Positions 6,825-14,588 of a DNA stretch of 35,504 bases are shown in pieces. The DNA comes from an uncultured Bacteroidota bacterium (GTDB lineage: Bacteria; Bacteroidota; Bacteroidia; Bacteroidales; P3): NCBI GenBank assembly GCA_902774395.1, contig CACYIK010000016.1, positions 1 to 35,504 of the forward strand, read 5' to 3'. Both the position numbers and the translations under genes were made by a program. The notes beneath the pieces are model-generated. The model did no database searches. It was not told where the DNA came from and worked only from the letters and a program-made list of their open reading frames with translations. Position 1 is the first letter of the stretch. Every line of letters starts with the position of its first letter.

Positions 6825-9161
6825 ATGAAACATAGAATCAGCCTATTAGGAGTCCTCTTACTCACCGTGAACATCCTGCAGGGGCAGGAGCGCGACCGGA
6901 GGGCGGAGCTCCACATGGAATGCCGCAACCCGTATGTCACCCACACCTCGGTGGCACCCGATGGCTCCCTCTGGATGGTAACAGAATGCAGTGAAATCTT
7001 CCATGCCAACAACATCCACTCGTCTTGGCATATAATAAAAGAAGGACAACTGGGATCCTCGGGTGAAGAATATGAAAATGTCACTGCCTTCGACCGCAAC
7101 ACGGTGGTGCTTTCGGGCCTCATCTGGGATGGAGACATCAAGCGCACCAGTACGGGAGGCCGTCTTTGGGACCAGTTCAATGCCCCCAAAAGCCCCAAGG
7201 GATTCAATTGGTTCCACCCCGCCTGGCGTGGCGAGGAAGGACGCATGTGGATAGGCTCGCAGGACGGCATGCTGGCCTTCAGTGCTGACAGTGGACGCAC
7301 CTTCACCGCGCTGAGAGACACCGCCTTCGACCGCAAGACGGGAATTGATGAGATTTACATGTGCTCGGCCCAGAGTGGCTTCATCGGCTGCCACGACAAC
7401 AGCCTCTACGCCACCACCGACAACTGGCGCACCTACCACCGTCTGCCCACGCCTTTCGACCAGAAAGTCATCACAAAGAACGACATCGTGGGCCGTGTCC
7501 GGCAATGGAAAAACTACCTGATTATAGAACAGGGAGGAGAGAGTTTCTACAGCCCCGTCAAGAAAATCCGTTGGAAACGTACACCTGTGACATTGCGGTA
7601 TTTCGAGGTAGACCCCGCCACAGGCAGGCTGTGGGGAATCGACGACAGCCATCAGGTGGTGATGACGGAGGACCTTCAACGTTGGAAACCGATGGGTGTC
7701 AACGCGCTGTTCACCATAGGAATCCACGATAGACACCTCTACTGCCGCATTGAGGAAGGGGTGATGCGTGTGGGAGCCAACGGGGTGGTGGACACCTGTC
7801 CGTTTCTCACCACCGAGCGAACCATCGAAGAGCCAAAGACAACGGTCTCCCACGGCTCGCGCCTGTGGGGTCACGACGGCAATAGTATCTACATCCTCGA
7901 TTCCGAGGGTTGGTACCGCGTGGCGCGTGTGCCCGACATCTGGGGCATGACCCCCGACCCCAGCCGCGAAGACCGCGTCATCATCATGAACGACAAGAAA
8001 GAGAACTACAGCGTCGACACCGCCGGACATGTGGAGCCCTATACCTACCCGCAGCCGCTGGCAGCATTCGTCTCGTCAGGTCTACAAAGCTTGAACATTC
8101 AGACCTACGAGAATGTAGGCTACCATTATTTTCAGGAAGAGATTGGCTACCGGCGCATGGGTGACAGTCTGCTGGAGATGCACAACACCGTGAAGAATGA
8201 CAGCACCTTCGGGCGACACTTACCGGTGGCCCTCGTTGAACAGGCCCTGCTGATCCTCGGAGAACGTTACAGCCACTACCCTACCCCACAAGACTTCGGC
8301 CTGAAAGATACCACATTGGACCTGCACACCGTCTTCGAGACCGAGAGTTCTGGCCGCAGTTCCAACAAGCATGGCTACGTCATCACCTTCGTCAACCAGG
8401 CGGGCGATACCCTCAAGGCCTTTGGCCAGACCGACTCGCATAACAGCCTCGGCGGCAGCACCCGCTTTCCGTGGCTGCTGCCCATGTATGTCTTCTGGCG
8501 CGAAGCCCAGTTCTTCACCTACCAGCCCGTGCTGTGGCAGACGCTTCGCGAGGCGATGCCCGACAGCATGTTTATGAAGGACTATCTTGACAACAGCACT
8601 CTGCGACCCGAAGAGAAGCTGCAGAGCGGCGACCTGCTGTTCGTTTCGAGTAAGTGGTACGAATCGGACATGGAACAAGCCATCAAGGCCAGCACCGGGC
8701 AATACTCGCATGTGGCCTTGGTGGAGGTGGATAGTTTGGGGGTGGTGTGGGTCATCGAGGCCACGCCCGACGATGGGGTAAAACGCAAATCATTCTCTAG
8801 TTTCGAGCGAGCCAACGACTTCTTCATGTTCGGTTCCTACGACATCTACCGTCTCACAATGCCCTTCGACACGGCGGCAGTCATCGCACGTGCCAAAGGT
8901 TTCATTGGACAGCCCTACGACAACGCCTTCCTGCCCAACAACGGCGCGCTCTATTGCTCAGAACTCGTCTATGAGTGCTTCCTGGATGCCGACGGCAAGC
9001 ACCTCTTCGAGTCCAAGCCTATGAACTGGCGCGACAAGGAGGGCAAGCTGCCCGATTACTGGAAGAGACACTTCGAGGAACTCGGCGTAGCAGTCCCCGA
9101 GGGCGTTCCTGGTACCAATCCTACCGACATGTCACAATCTCCGCTGCTGCGGAAACTGTGA
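6825..9161 (+). CDS. Secreted protein with C-terminal YiiX-like (permuted NlpC/P60) hydrolase domain
   Basis: 778 residues. The start is the ATG at 6825, which gives a signal peptide (MKHRISLLGVLLLTVNILQG); a GGAGGG lies at 6806-6811. Residues ~25-400 contain repeated short motifs (SLWMVT, GRMWIGSQDG, SADSGRTF) of a BNR/sialidase-type beta-propeller. The C-terminal ~180 residues begin at SGDLLFVSS (~601) and fit the YiiX/YebB permuted papain fold: H629 in YSHVALVEV and C711 in YCSELVYECF are the expected catalytic pair. Family members cleave amide or ester bonds of lipid or peptide substrates. The target here is unknown. The propeller assignment is less certain than the hydrolase domain. It converges with the minus-strand gene ending at 9165. 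Confidence 0.75.
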   Translation: MKHRISLLGVLLLTVNILQGQERDRRAELHMECRNPYVTHTSVAPDGSLWMVTECSEIFHANNIHSSWHIIKEGQLGSSGEEYENVTAFDRNTVVLSGLIWDGDIKRTSTGGRLWDQFNAPKSPKGFNWFHPAWRGEEGRMWIGSQDGMLAFSADSGRTFTALRDTAFDRKTGIDEIYMCSAQSGFIGCHDNSLYATTDNWRTYHRLPTPFDQKVITKNDIVGRVRQWKNYLIIEQGGESFYSPVKKIRWKRTPVTLRYFEVDPATGRLWGIDDSHQVVMTEDLQRWKPMGVNALFTIGIHDRHLYCRIEEGVMRVGANGVVDTCPFLTTERTIEEPKTTVSHGSRLWGHDGNSIYILDSEGWYRVARVPDIWGMTPDPSREDRVIIMNDKKENYSVDTAGHVEPYTYPQPLAAFVSSGLQSLNIQTYENVGYHYFQEEIGYRRMGDSLLEMHNTVKNDSTFGRHLPVALVEQALLILGERYSHYPTPQDFGLKDTTLDLHTVFETESSGRSSNKHGYVITFVNQAGDTLKAFGQTDSHNSLGGSTRFPWLLPMYVFWREAQFFTYQPVLWQTLREAMPDSMFMKDYLDNSTLRPEEKLQSGDLLFVSSKWYESDMEQAIKASTGQYSHVALVEVDSLGVVWVIEATPDDGVKRKSFSSFERANDFFMFGSYDIYRLTMPFDTAAVIARAKGFIGQPYDNAFLPNNGALYCSELVYECFLDADGKHLFESKPMNWRDKEGKLPDYWKRHFEELGVAVPEGVPGTNPTDMSQSPLLRKL

Positions 9162-9164
9162 GAG

Positions 9165-10031
9165 TCAATCCCAGTCCTGTCGGCGGAAGGGGATATTCCA
9201 ACCGCGATAGATATGTGTGTACTCGCCGTTGATATACCATATCTTCCAGGGACGGATATTCAAGATGTATTGTTTGAACTCCATTGCCAACTGCGGCAGT
9301 ATATCCTCATGGCAACGACAAATAGCCTTCACCTCGACATCGGTCATATTGCCCAAAGTGTCGATGGTCCAATGGTTCATTGAGAAATAGACCTTACCTA
9401 CCGTATCCAACTCATGATACTTGCGAAGGACGGGGGCAAATTCTTCCCTGAATTTATCCAATCCCTCAAAACTCAAATCATCGAAGCAGAATCCATCGAC
9501 CACCACTCTATTGTGGTATAGCGTTCTATTCACAACGCGGCCTTGTTCTACTTTGAGGATTAGTTCTGTCTCATAAAAGCGCTCCCATCCACTATGTTCG
9601 TAGTAAAGACGTTGCCCTTGAGTCACCCGGATGTTCTCCCAGGTCACAAAGGTAGCCTCAATCCTGCCATTATGATAATAGTTACCAAACACCTCTTGCA
9701 TTACCTCTTTCGGCAATGATTCTTCGTGGTACTCTTTATGCTCATAATCATTGTAGACTTCGCACACCACGCTATCGAGAATCAGGATGTCGCCATCCAG
9801 ACTCCAATAACCTATATAGCCGTCCCAGTTGGCAGTTGATTGCGACCTGTTTTCAGGCAGATGGGAAACAAGTATGTCATAATGTGCAGAATCCAAAAAA
9901 GTCACAGCCCGTCCCATCAGCCACCACTGCTGGCCGTCGATATAGATTATGTCAGCCGCCTGTCCCGTAGCCGAAGCCACCACAGGAGCCAACGCCAACA
10001 GCATGAGCAATAAGACCTTACTGATTCGCAT
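9165..10031 (-). CDS. Secreted protein with TonB-C-like C-terminal region
   Basis: 288 residues, not assigned to a named family. I chose the ATG at 10031 (MRISKVLLLMLLALAPVVASATG), a clean signal peptide; the longer frame upstream only shadows the deaminase gene. The start overlaps the 3' end of that gene by 14 nt, suggesting translational coupling. The C-terminal ~75 residues (WTIDTLGNMTDVEVKAIC, then IRPWKIWYINGEY) follow the TonB C-terminal pattern of a strand with D-x-x-G-x-V/M-x-x-V and a late W-K-P-like turn. There is no transmembrane anchor beyond the signal and no Pro-rich linker, so a classical energy transducer is unlikely. Function unknown. Confidence 0.7.
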   Translation of the reverse strand: MRISKVLLLMLLALAPVVASATGQAADIIYIDGQQWWLMGRAVTFLDSAHYDILVSHLPENRSQSTANWDGYIGYWSLDGDILILDSVVCEVYNDYEHKEYHEESLPKEVMQEVFGNYYHNGRIEATFVTWENIRVTQGQRLYYEHSGWERFYETELILKVEQGRVVNRTLYHNRVVVDGFCFDDLSFEGLDKFREEFAPVLRKYHELDTVGKVYFSMNHWTIDTLGNMTDVEVKAICRCHEDILPQLAMEFKQYILNIRPWKIWYINGEYTHIYRGWNIPFRRQDWD

Positions 10032-11046
10032 ATTGCTGCACTTCGTCGTGGAAGAACTCGAGCTGGATGCCGGCCTGACGGAACAGCTCCTCGCTCTCGG
10101 CACCACTGTGGTATTTGCGCTCGCAGACCACACGCTTGATGCCGCAGTTAATGATGAGCATAGCGCAGGTGCGGCAGGGTGTCATGCGGCAGTAGAGCGT
10201 GGCGCCGTCGAGGGCGATACCGCGGCGGGCAGCCTGGCAGATGGCGTTCTGCTCGGCATGCACGGTACGGACGCAATGCGTCGAAATATGGCCGTCGGCG
10301 TCGATGGTCTGGCGAAAGAGGTGTCCCACCTCGTCGCAGTGCGGCAGGCCGCTGGGCGAACCCACGTAGCCCGTCACCAGCAGCTGCTTGTCCTTCACGA
10401 TGACGCATCCCGAGCGACCACGGTCGCAGGTGGCGCGACGCGAGGCGGCATTGGCTAGCTCCATGAAATACTCATCCCATGAGGGACGGTGGTAGGTAAT
10501 CTGACGCAGCACCTCCTCCACCTGCTTATGCAGGTCCTCGAACGAGCCGCCGTTGTCGAAGCGGAAGTCCGCCTCGCGGATGCAGACGCCGAGGTTCTGC
10601 TTGTTGGGGTCGGTGTTGTCCATCTCGCGCTGCTCGTTGGCGATGAAGGTCTCGTAGGAGACGTGGTCAGTCTCGCTTCCGCGCAGCACAGCGCGCTCAT
10701 AGCGCACCTTGGGGTCGGCATCGACGGCGAAGAGGTAGAAGTTGGGCTTGCCACGCAGGGCCTCCACCTCGCCGGGAGTACGCACACTCTCGATGATGCA
10801 GTTGCAGCCCGAAGCAGAAGCCTGCTCATAGAGCTGCTCGACAATCCACGACGGCGTATGCTTGGCCCGCAGGTCGTTGCCCACCTCGGTCATGGTGTCT
10901 CTATTGACCTCCAATCCGCGCCGCTTGATTTCCTCGGTGAGGAAGGCCCGCACACTGTAGTGCACAAATCCTTTGTTCTGTACCAGATAGTCGACGATTG
11001 TGCCCTTTCCGGCCCCCAGCGTCCCAGTGATGCCTATGGTTATCAT
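10018..11046 (-). CDS. P-loop kinase-like domain fused to dCMP deaminase (Dcd1-like architecture)
   Basis: 342 residues from the ATG at 11046; the 12 codons upstream are word-array DNA. Residues 1-~175 are a P-loop NTPase: Walker A GTLGAGKGT near residues 6-14, resembling dephospho-CoA or nucleotide kinases. Residues ~185-342 are a zinc deoxycytidylate deaminase: RPSWDEYFMELA entry motif, catalytic H263-A-E265, and P-C291-x-x-C294. dCMP deaminase makes dUMP for dTTP synthesis. The order and the RPSWDxYFMxLA junction closely resemble yeast Dcd1. A P-loop plus deaminase order also occurs in the anti-phage AvcD proteins, though those are longer. Location after purE favours nucleotide metabolism. 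Whether the kinase domain is active is unknown; its Walker A is intact. Confidence 0.85.
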   Translation of the reverse strand: MITIGITGTLGAGKGTIVDYLVQNKGFVHYSVRAFLTEEIKRRGLEVNRDTMTEVGNDLRAKHTPSWIVEQLYEQASASGCNCIIESVRTPGEVEALRGKPNFYLFAVDADPKVRYERAVLRGSETDHVSYETFIANEQREMDNTDPNKQNLGVCIREADFRFDNGGSFEDLHKQVEEVLRQITYHRPSWDEYFMELANAASRRATCDRGRSGCVIVKDKQLLVTGYVGSPSGLPHCDEVGHLFRQTIDADGHISTHCVRTVHAEQNAICQAARRGIALDGATLYCRMTPCRTCAMLIINCGIKRVVCERKYHSGAESEELFRQAGIQLEFFHDEVQQYANQ

Positions 11047-11072
11047 TAGGTTTAAAGTTTTAGGTTTAAAGG
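11047..11072. repeat. Period-7 word array between purE and the deaminase gene
   Basis: The words AGGTTTA, AAGTTTT, AGGTTTA, AAGGC fill the 26-nt gap between the stop of purE and the ATG of the deaminase gene. Confidence 0.65.
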
Positions 11073-11582
11073 CTATTGGCATTTGAATTTATACTCCAAC
11101 TTGGCAAGCTCCTCGTTGGCCTTGACGATTTTCTTCTTGAGGCCGGACTTGTAGGCTGTGAGTTTCTGCATGAGGGCGTCGTCGCCGAGGGCGAGCATCT
11201 GCATGGCGAGGATGGCGGCATTCTGGGCACCGTTGATGGCGACGGTAGCCACGGGGATTCCCGGAGGCATCTGGAGGATGGCCAGGGTGGCGTCGAGGCC
11301 CTCGAGGCAGGAGCCCTTGATGGGCACGCCGATGACAGGCAGCGGTGTCTCGGCGGCGATGACGCCCGGCAGGGCGGCAGCCATGCCGGCACCGGCGATG
11401 ATGACCTTGATGCCACGACCGGCGGCACCGCGGGCGAAGTCGCTCACCTCGGCAGGCGTTCGGTGTGCGGAGAGGGCGTTGACCTCGAAGGGTATCTCCA
11501 TCTCCTCAAAGAACTGGCAGGCTTTCTCCATGACCGGAAGGTCGGAGGTGGAGCCCATGATGATGCTGACGATAGGTTTCAT
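11073..11582 (-). CDS. purE: N5-carboxyaminoimidazole ribonucleotide mutase (class I PurE)
   Basis: 169 residues, the usual class I PurE length. It converts N5-CAIR to CAIR in de novo purine synthesis, in the cytosol. The N-terminal MGSTSDLPVM (phosphate-binding loop), SAHRTP (with the catalytic His), and GAGMAAALPG, PVIGVPIK and G-AQNAAILAMQML stretches are all present and in order. The ATG at 11582 starts MKPIVSIIMG; upstream codons in frame do not belong to the family. It is the first gene of a three-gene minus-strand unit with the dCMP deaminase fusion and the secreted TonB-C-like protein. No purK is in the window. Confidence 0.97.
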   Translation of the reverse strand: MKPIVSIIMGSTSDLPVMEKACQFFEEMEIPFEVNALSAHRTPAEVSDFARGAAGRGIKVIIAGAGMAAALPGVIAAETPLPVIGVPIKGSCLEGLDATLAILQMPPGIPVATVAINGAQNAAILAMQMLALGDDALMQKLTAYKSGLKKKIVKANEELAKLEYKFKCQ

Positions 11583-11886
11583 ATTGCAATAAACTTTTTT
11601 TCTTAACGTCATTCTGCAGAAAAAATTGTGCAAAATGTTAAAATATCCTTAAAATACCATTTTCATACCCTGTTTAACTCTCACTAAACCAAGACCAAAG
11701 TAAGAGAGGAGTAAGAGTTGAGTAAGAGTTGAGTAAGACCTAGAGGCTTAAAGGTCTGAAAATCAAACCCAATTTTTAGGATTTGCTCCACGATGGTCGC
11801 AGGCCTGCAAGCAGGCAGATGTTAAGTAGGATTTTCCGTGGTCGGGATAATAAAAAAAGGGTGGTGTCGTTTTTTTAGGGTAGATA
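11583..11886. other. 304-bp divergent intergenic region
   Basis: This lies between purE (-) and the lamin-tail gene (+). It holds the array at 11700-11740, a small hairpin (AGACCT/AGGTCT, ~11736-11757), the 10-nt palindrome GCAGGCCTGC and a second short hairpin near 11800-11817. No convincing -33/-7 promoter pair was found for either gene, and no ORF. Confidence 0.6.
11700..11740. repeat. Period-11 word array (GTAAGAGTTGA)
   Basis: The words GTAAGAGAGGA, GTAAGAGTTGA, GTAAGAGTTGA and a partial GTAAGACC run in tandem. This is the only array in the window with an 11-nt unit. Confidence 0.85.
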
Positions 11887-12777
11887 ATGAAAGGATTTTT
11901 TACAATAATTCTCGTCATGATGTGCTGTGCGAGCGCTAGTGCGCTAGCCCAAGGTACCTTGGTTGTCAGCGAGATACTATTCCAGCCCCGCAGCGGCGAG
12001 GCTGAGTATGTGGAACTGCACAACGGTAGCGACAGCCATGTAGATTTGTCTGCCTATCATATCGTCCGATGGGTCGGCGATTCTCTCGGCAAATACTATC
12101 CCCTACCCTCCTATACGGTGGCGCCGCACGACTATGTAGTGCTGACGAAAGATGCCACCTCGGTGGCAGCGAACTACGCTGTCAAATATCCAAGCAAAGT
12201 GATTGAATGCCAGCTGCCCACCTACCCGAACGATGGCGGCAGCGTGGTATTGGCGAAAGCCGACGGCACGGTGGTGGAGAAGGTCGACTACCTGCCCTCG
12301 ATGCACAGCCGGCTGTTGCGCAACAAAGCGGGGGTAGCGCTGGAGCGGAGGGATATGGGGCGGCCCTGCGACGAGCCCAGCAACTGGTTCTCGGCCTCGT
12401 CGGTGGCAGGTTACGGCACTCCGGGTTATGAGAACTCGCAAAGCACGGAGTGGCTGGCGGAAGAGACGGCCTTCGTGCTGTCGTCGTCTCTTATCTCGCC
12501 CGACGGCGACGGCTACCAAGACGAGATCACAATCAGCTACCAACTGGGCGACAGCTACCTCTACGCCAATGTCGACCTCTATGACCTGCGCGGCAATCCG
12601 GTGCGGCATCTGCTGAGCAACGCACTGCTGGGCACCCATGGCGAATGGGTGTGGGACGGCCGCGGCGAAAACGGGACCTCGCTGCCGCAGGGCCGTTACG
12701 TATTATATATCAACCTCTACGATTTGCACGGAACGCGGCAGGTCATCAAAAGGACTATTTCCGTAGTGAGACGGTGA
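11887..12777 (+). CDS. Secreted lamin-tail-domain protein with FlgD/CHU_C-like C-terminus
   Basis: 296 residues, extracellular. A signal peptide (to ALAQ, ~residue 22) precedes a lamin-tail domain at about 25-170: VVSEILFQP, EYVELHN, VDLSAYHI, DYVVLTK and DGGSVVLAKADG are its usual landmarks. Residues ~205-296 (SPDGDGYQDEITISY, VDLYDLRGNPV, WDGRGENGTSLPQGRYVLYI) form a FlgD-like Ig or CHU_C-like domain that commonly ends T9SS cargo. Secretion by T9SS is therefore likely. LTD proteins of this layout are found on Bacteroidetes surfaces, often beside nucleases, but no catalytic domain is seen here. It converges with the polysaccharide operon, whose last gene ends 2 nt away on the other strand. 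Confidence 0.8.
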   Translation: MKGFFTIILVMMCCASASALAQGTLVVSEILFQPRSGEAEYVELHNGSDSHVDLSAYHIVRWVGDSLGKYYPLPSYTVAPHDYVVLTKDATSVAANYAVKYPSKVIECQLPTYPNDGGSVVLAKADGTVVEKVDYLPSMHSRLLRNKAGVALERRDMGRPCDEPSNWFSASSVAGYGTPGYENSQSTEWLAEETAFVLSSSLISPDGDGYQDEITISYQLGDSYLYANVDLYDLRGNPVRHLLSNALLGTHGEWVWDGRGENGTSLPQGRYVLYINLYDLHGTRQVIKRTISVVRR

Positions 12778-12779
12778 GG

Positions 12780-14582
12780 CTAGCGCGAGGAGAGTCGCGC
12801 AGTGGTCTTGTAGAGCCGCTGAAGGACAGCTTCGACAAAGTGCTTGTCGGCAGCATTGTCGGGCTGCAGGGTACGGCTGACGCAGTCGTAGAACGACGAG
12901 CCCTCGGGGGTGATGTAGTTGAGGCGGTTCTTGACTGCGTGCATAGCGAATTTCTTTCTTTCAGGATATCTAACACCCAGCACATTGCGGCTAAAAATAA
13001 AGGGTGTGATATCGACATGCATCTGGGCTAGGAGCGTGGCTGCGAGGTCGCTCTGGCTCATCAGGCAGTCGACGGTGGCAGGCTTTTTCAGTGCACCGCC
13101 GAGCCATAGGATGGGTATCTCGGCCACCGAGACCTCAGAGAGCGACTGACCGGGGCGGAAGCAGGCGCCATGGTCGGGAACAACGATAAGGAGCAGGCTG
13201 TCCCACTGGGGCGAGGCTTTGAGCTGGTCAACGAATACGCCGAGACAGGAGTCGGTATAGGCAAAGGCATTCTCGCGCTCGTCGGGCAGTCTGTGGTAGT
13301 CGACATCCCAGGGTTCGTGGCTACTCAGGGTGAGCACCGCCGAGAAGAAGGGTCCGTGGGCAGGCAGAAGGGCAGGTGTGAGGACATGCTCGTCGGGGAC
13401 GCCCCAGGCACCGGTATAGAGGTCGGAGGGGAAAGTCTCACCACCGCTGACAGTGGTGAAGCCCGTCTCCATAAAGTACATGCGCATGTTGGTATAGTCG
13501 ATGTCGCCCGCGAAGGTCATCGCGGTAGCATAGCCCTCGGCTTTAAGCGAGGAGGCCATTGACGGCAGGCAGCGGCAGAGGTCGGGACGCTTCATGAGCG
13601 TGGCTGTGGGTAGGCCCATCCAGCCGCTGAGGACAGACACTAGGCCGCGGTCGGTGCGATAGTTGCTCGAATAGGCATTAGTGAAATAGACGCCCTCCTT
13701 GATGAGACGCTGCAGGTTGGGTCCTACACGGTCGTTGCCCACCATGCCTTTTCCGCCACCTTCCCAGATAACCAGCATAATGTTGGGACGCTCGATGCGC
13801 AACAGGGTGTCGGAGAGTGTCGGATCGGGCTCAAAGATGTCGCCCAGCAAGGCGTCCACCTCGCTGTCGGGCATAACGTCGAACTCCTTGGCGAGGTTCT
13901 GTGCCTTGAAGAGCGAGTGGAACATGTTGAAGGTGGGGTTGAGGGCCGAGTGATTGCAGAACTGGTGAGTGGAGAAATAGGCGAAGGAAGGGTTGGCGGT
14001 AGACTCGGTGACGCTGCCTCGCATGCCGAGGAAAAGCAGTCCCGCCAAAGGAATATACCATAACGCATGGAGACGCGGATGACGTCCGGTGAGAGGGTCA
14101 AGTGTACGGGGCGTAAACCTGCGGAAGAGCCACACACAGCCCCAGACCAGCAGACCCACCGCAGCAAAGCCCAGGAGGGTGAACCACACCGGCAAGCCGG
14201 CGAACATCTCCTTGGGTTTCTCCGCATAGATGAGGTCGTTGGCATCGGGCTTGGAGCCCCAGTAGCTGTAGAGCACCAGATCGACGGCGAACGCCAGCGT
14301 GAACACCAACGCGATAAGGATATAATAGGGTACGAGGATGCGTCGCAGCGGCATCCGCTTGACGAAGCAGCTTATCACCAGCACGATGACGGGCACCACC
14401 AGAAGGTAGCAGGCGGTGGCGATGTCAAGGCCCAGGCCATGCCACAGGGCTGCCAGACACGACGTGAAGGGAGCACCGTCGGCCATACCCATGTTGTAGA
14501 GCATGAAGACCACCTTCTGCGCCACGAAGAGCAGGAGCAGAAGGAGGAAAAGGGTGAGGAGGAAGCGCAGTCGCTGTTTCAT
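12780..14582 (-). CDS. LtaS-like membrane sulfatase / phosphoglycerol-type transferase
   Basis: 600 residues from the ATG at 14582 (MKQRLRF). About five membrane helices fill residues 1-190, then a periplasmic alkaline-phosphatase-like sulfatase domain begins at RPNIMLVIWEG (~275). T310 in NYRTDRG is the likely nucleophile and metal ligand; DHG near residue 460 and SSHEPW near 400 complete the usual motif set. Relatives move phosphoglycerol or phosphoethanolamine groups onto lipids or glycans. Its place as last gene of the polysaccharide operon, 6 nt after the CapD-like gene, suggests it decorates the same glycan, but that is inference. Confidence 0.8.
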   Translation of the reverse strand: MKQRLRFLLTLFLLLLLLFVAQKVVFMLYNMGMADGAPFTSCLAALWHGLGLDIATACYLLVVPVIVLVISCFVKRMPLRRILVPYYILIALVFTLAFAVDLVLYSYWGSKPDANDLIYAEKPKEMFAGLPVWFTLLGFAAVGLLVWGCVWLFRRFTPRTLDPLTGRHPRLHALWYIPLAGLLFLGMRGSVTESTANPSFAYFSTHQFCNHSALNPTFNMFHSLFKAQNLAKEFDVMPDSEVDALLGDIFEPDPTLSDTLLRIERPNIMLVIWEGGGKGMVGNDRVGPNLQRLIKEGVYFTNAYSSNYRTDRGLVSVLSGWMGLPTATLMKRPDLCRCLPSMASSLKAEGYATAMTFAGDIDYTNMRMYFMETGFTTVSGGETFPSDLYTGAWGVPDEHVLTPALLPAHGPFFSAVLTLSSHEPWDVDYHRLPDERENAFAYTDSCLGVFVDQLKASPQWDSLLLIVVPDHGACFRPGQSLSEVSVAEIPILWLGGALKKPATVDCLMSQSDLAATLLAQMHVDITPFIFSRNVLGVRYPERKKFAMHAVKNRLNYITPEGSSFYDCVSRTLQPDNAADKHFVEAVLQRLYKTTARLSSR

Positions 14583-14588
14583 TATCAA

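Noticed and set aside
11583..11886. Purine-responsive riboswitch ahead of purE
   Set aside because: I see no conserved riboswitch core; only short hairpins and a word array.
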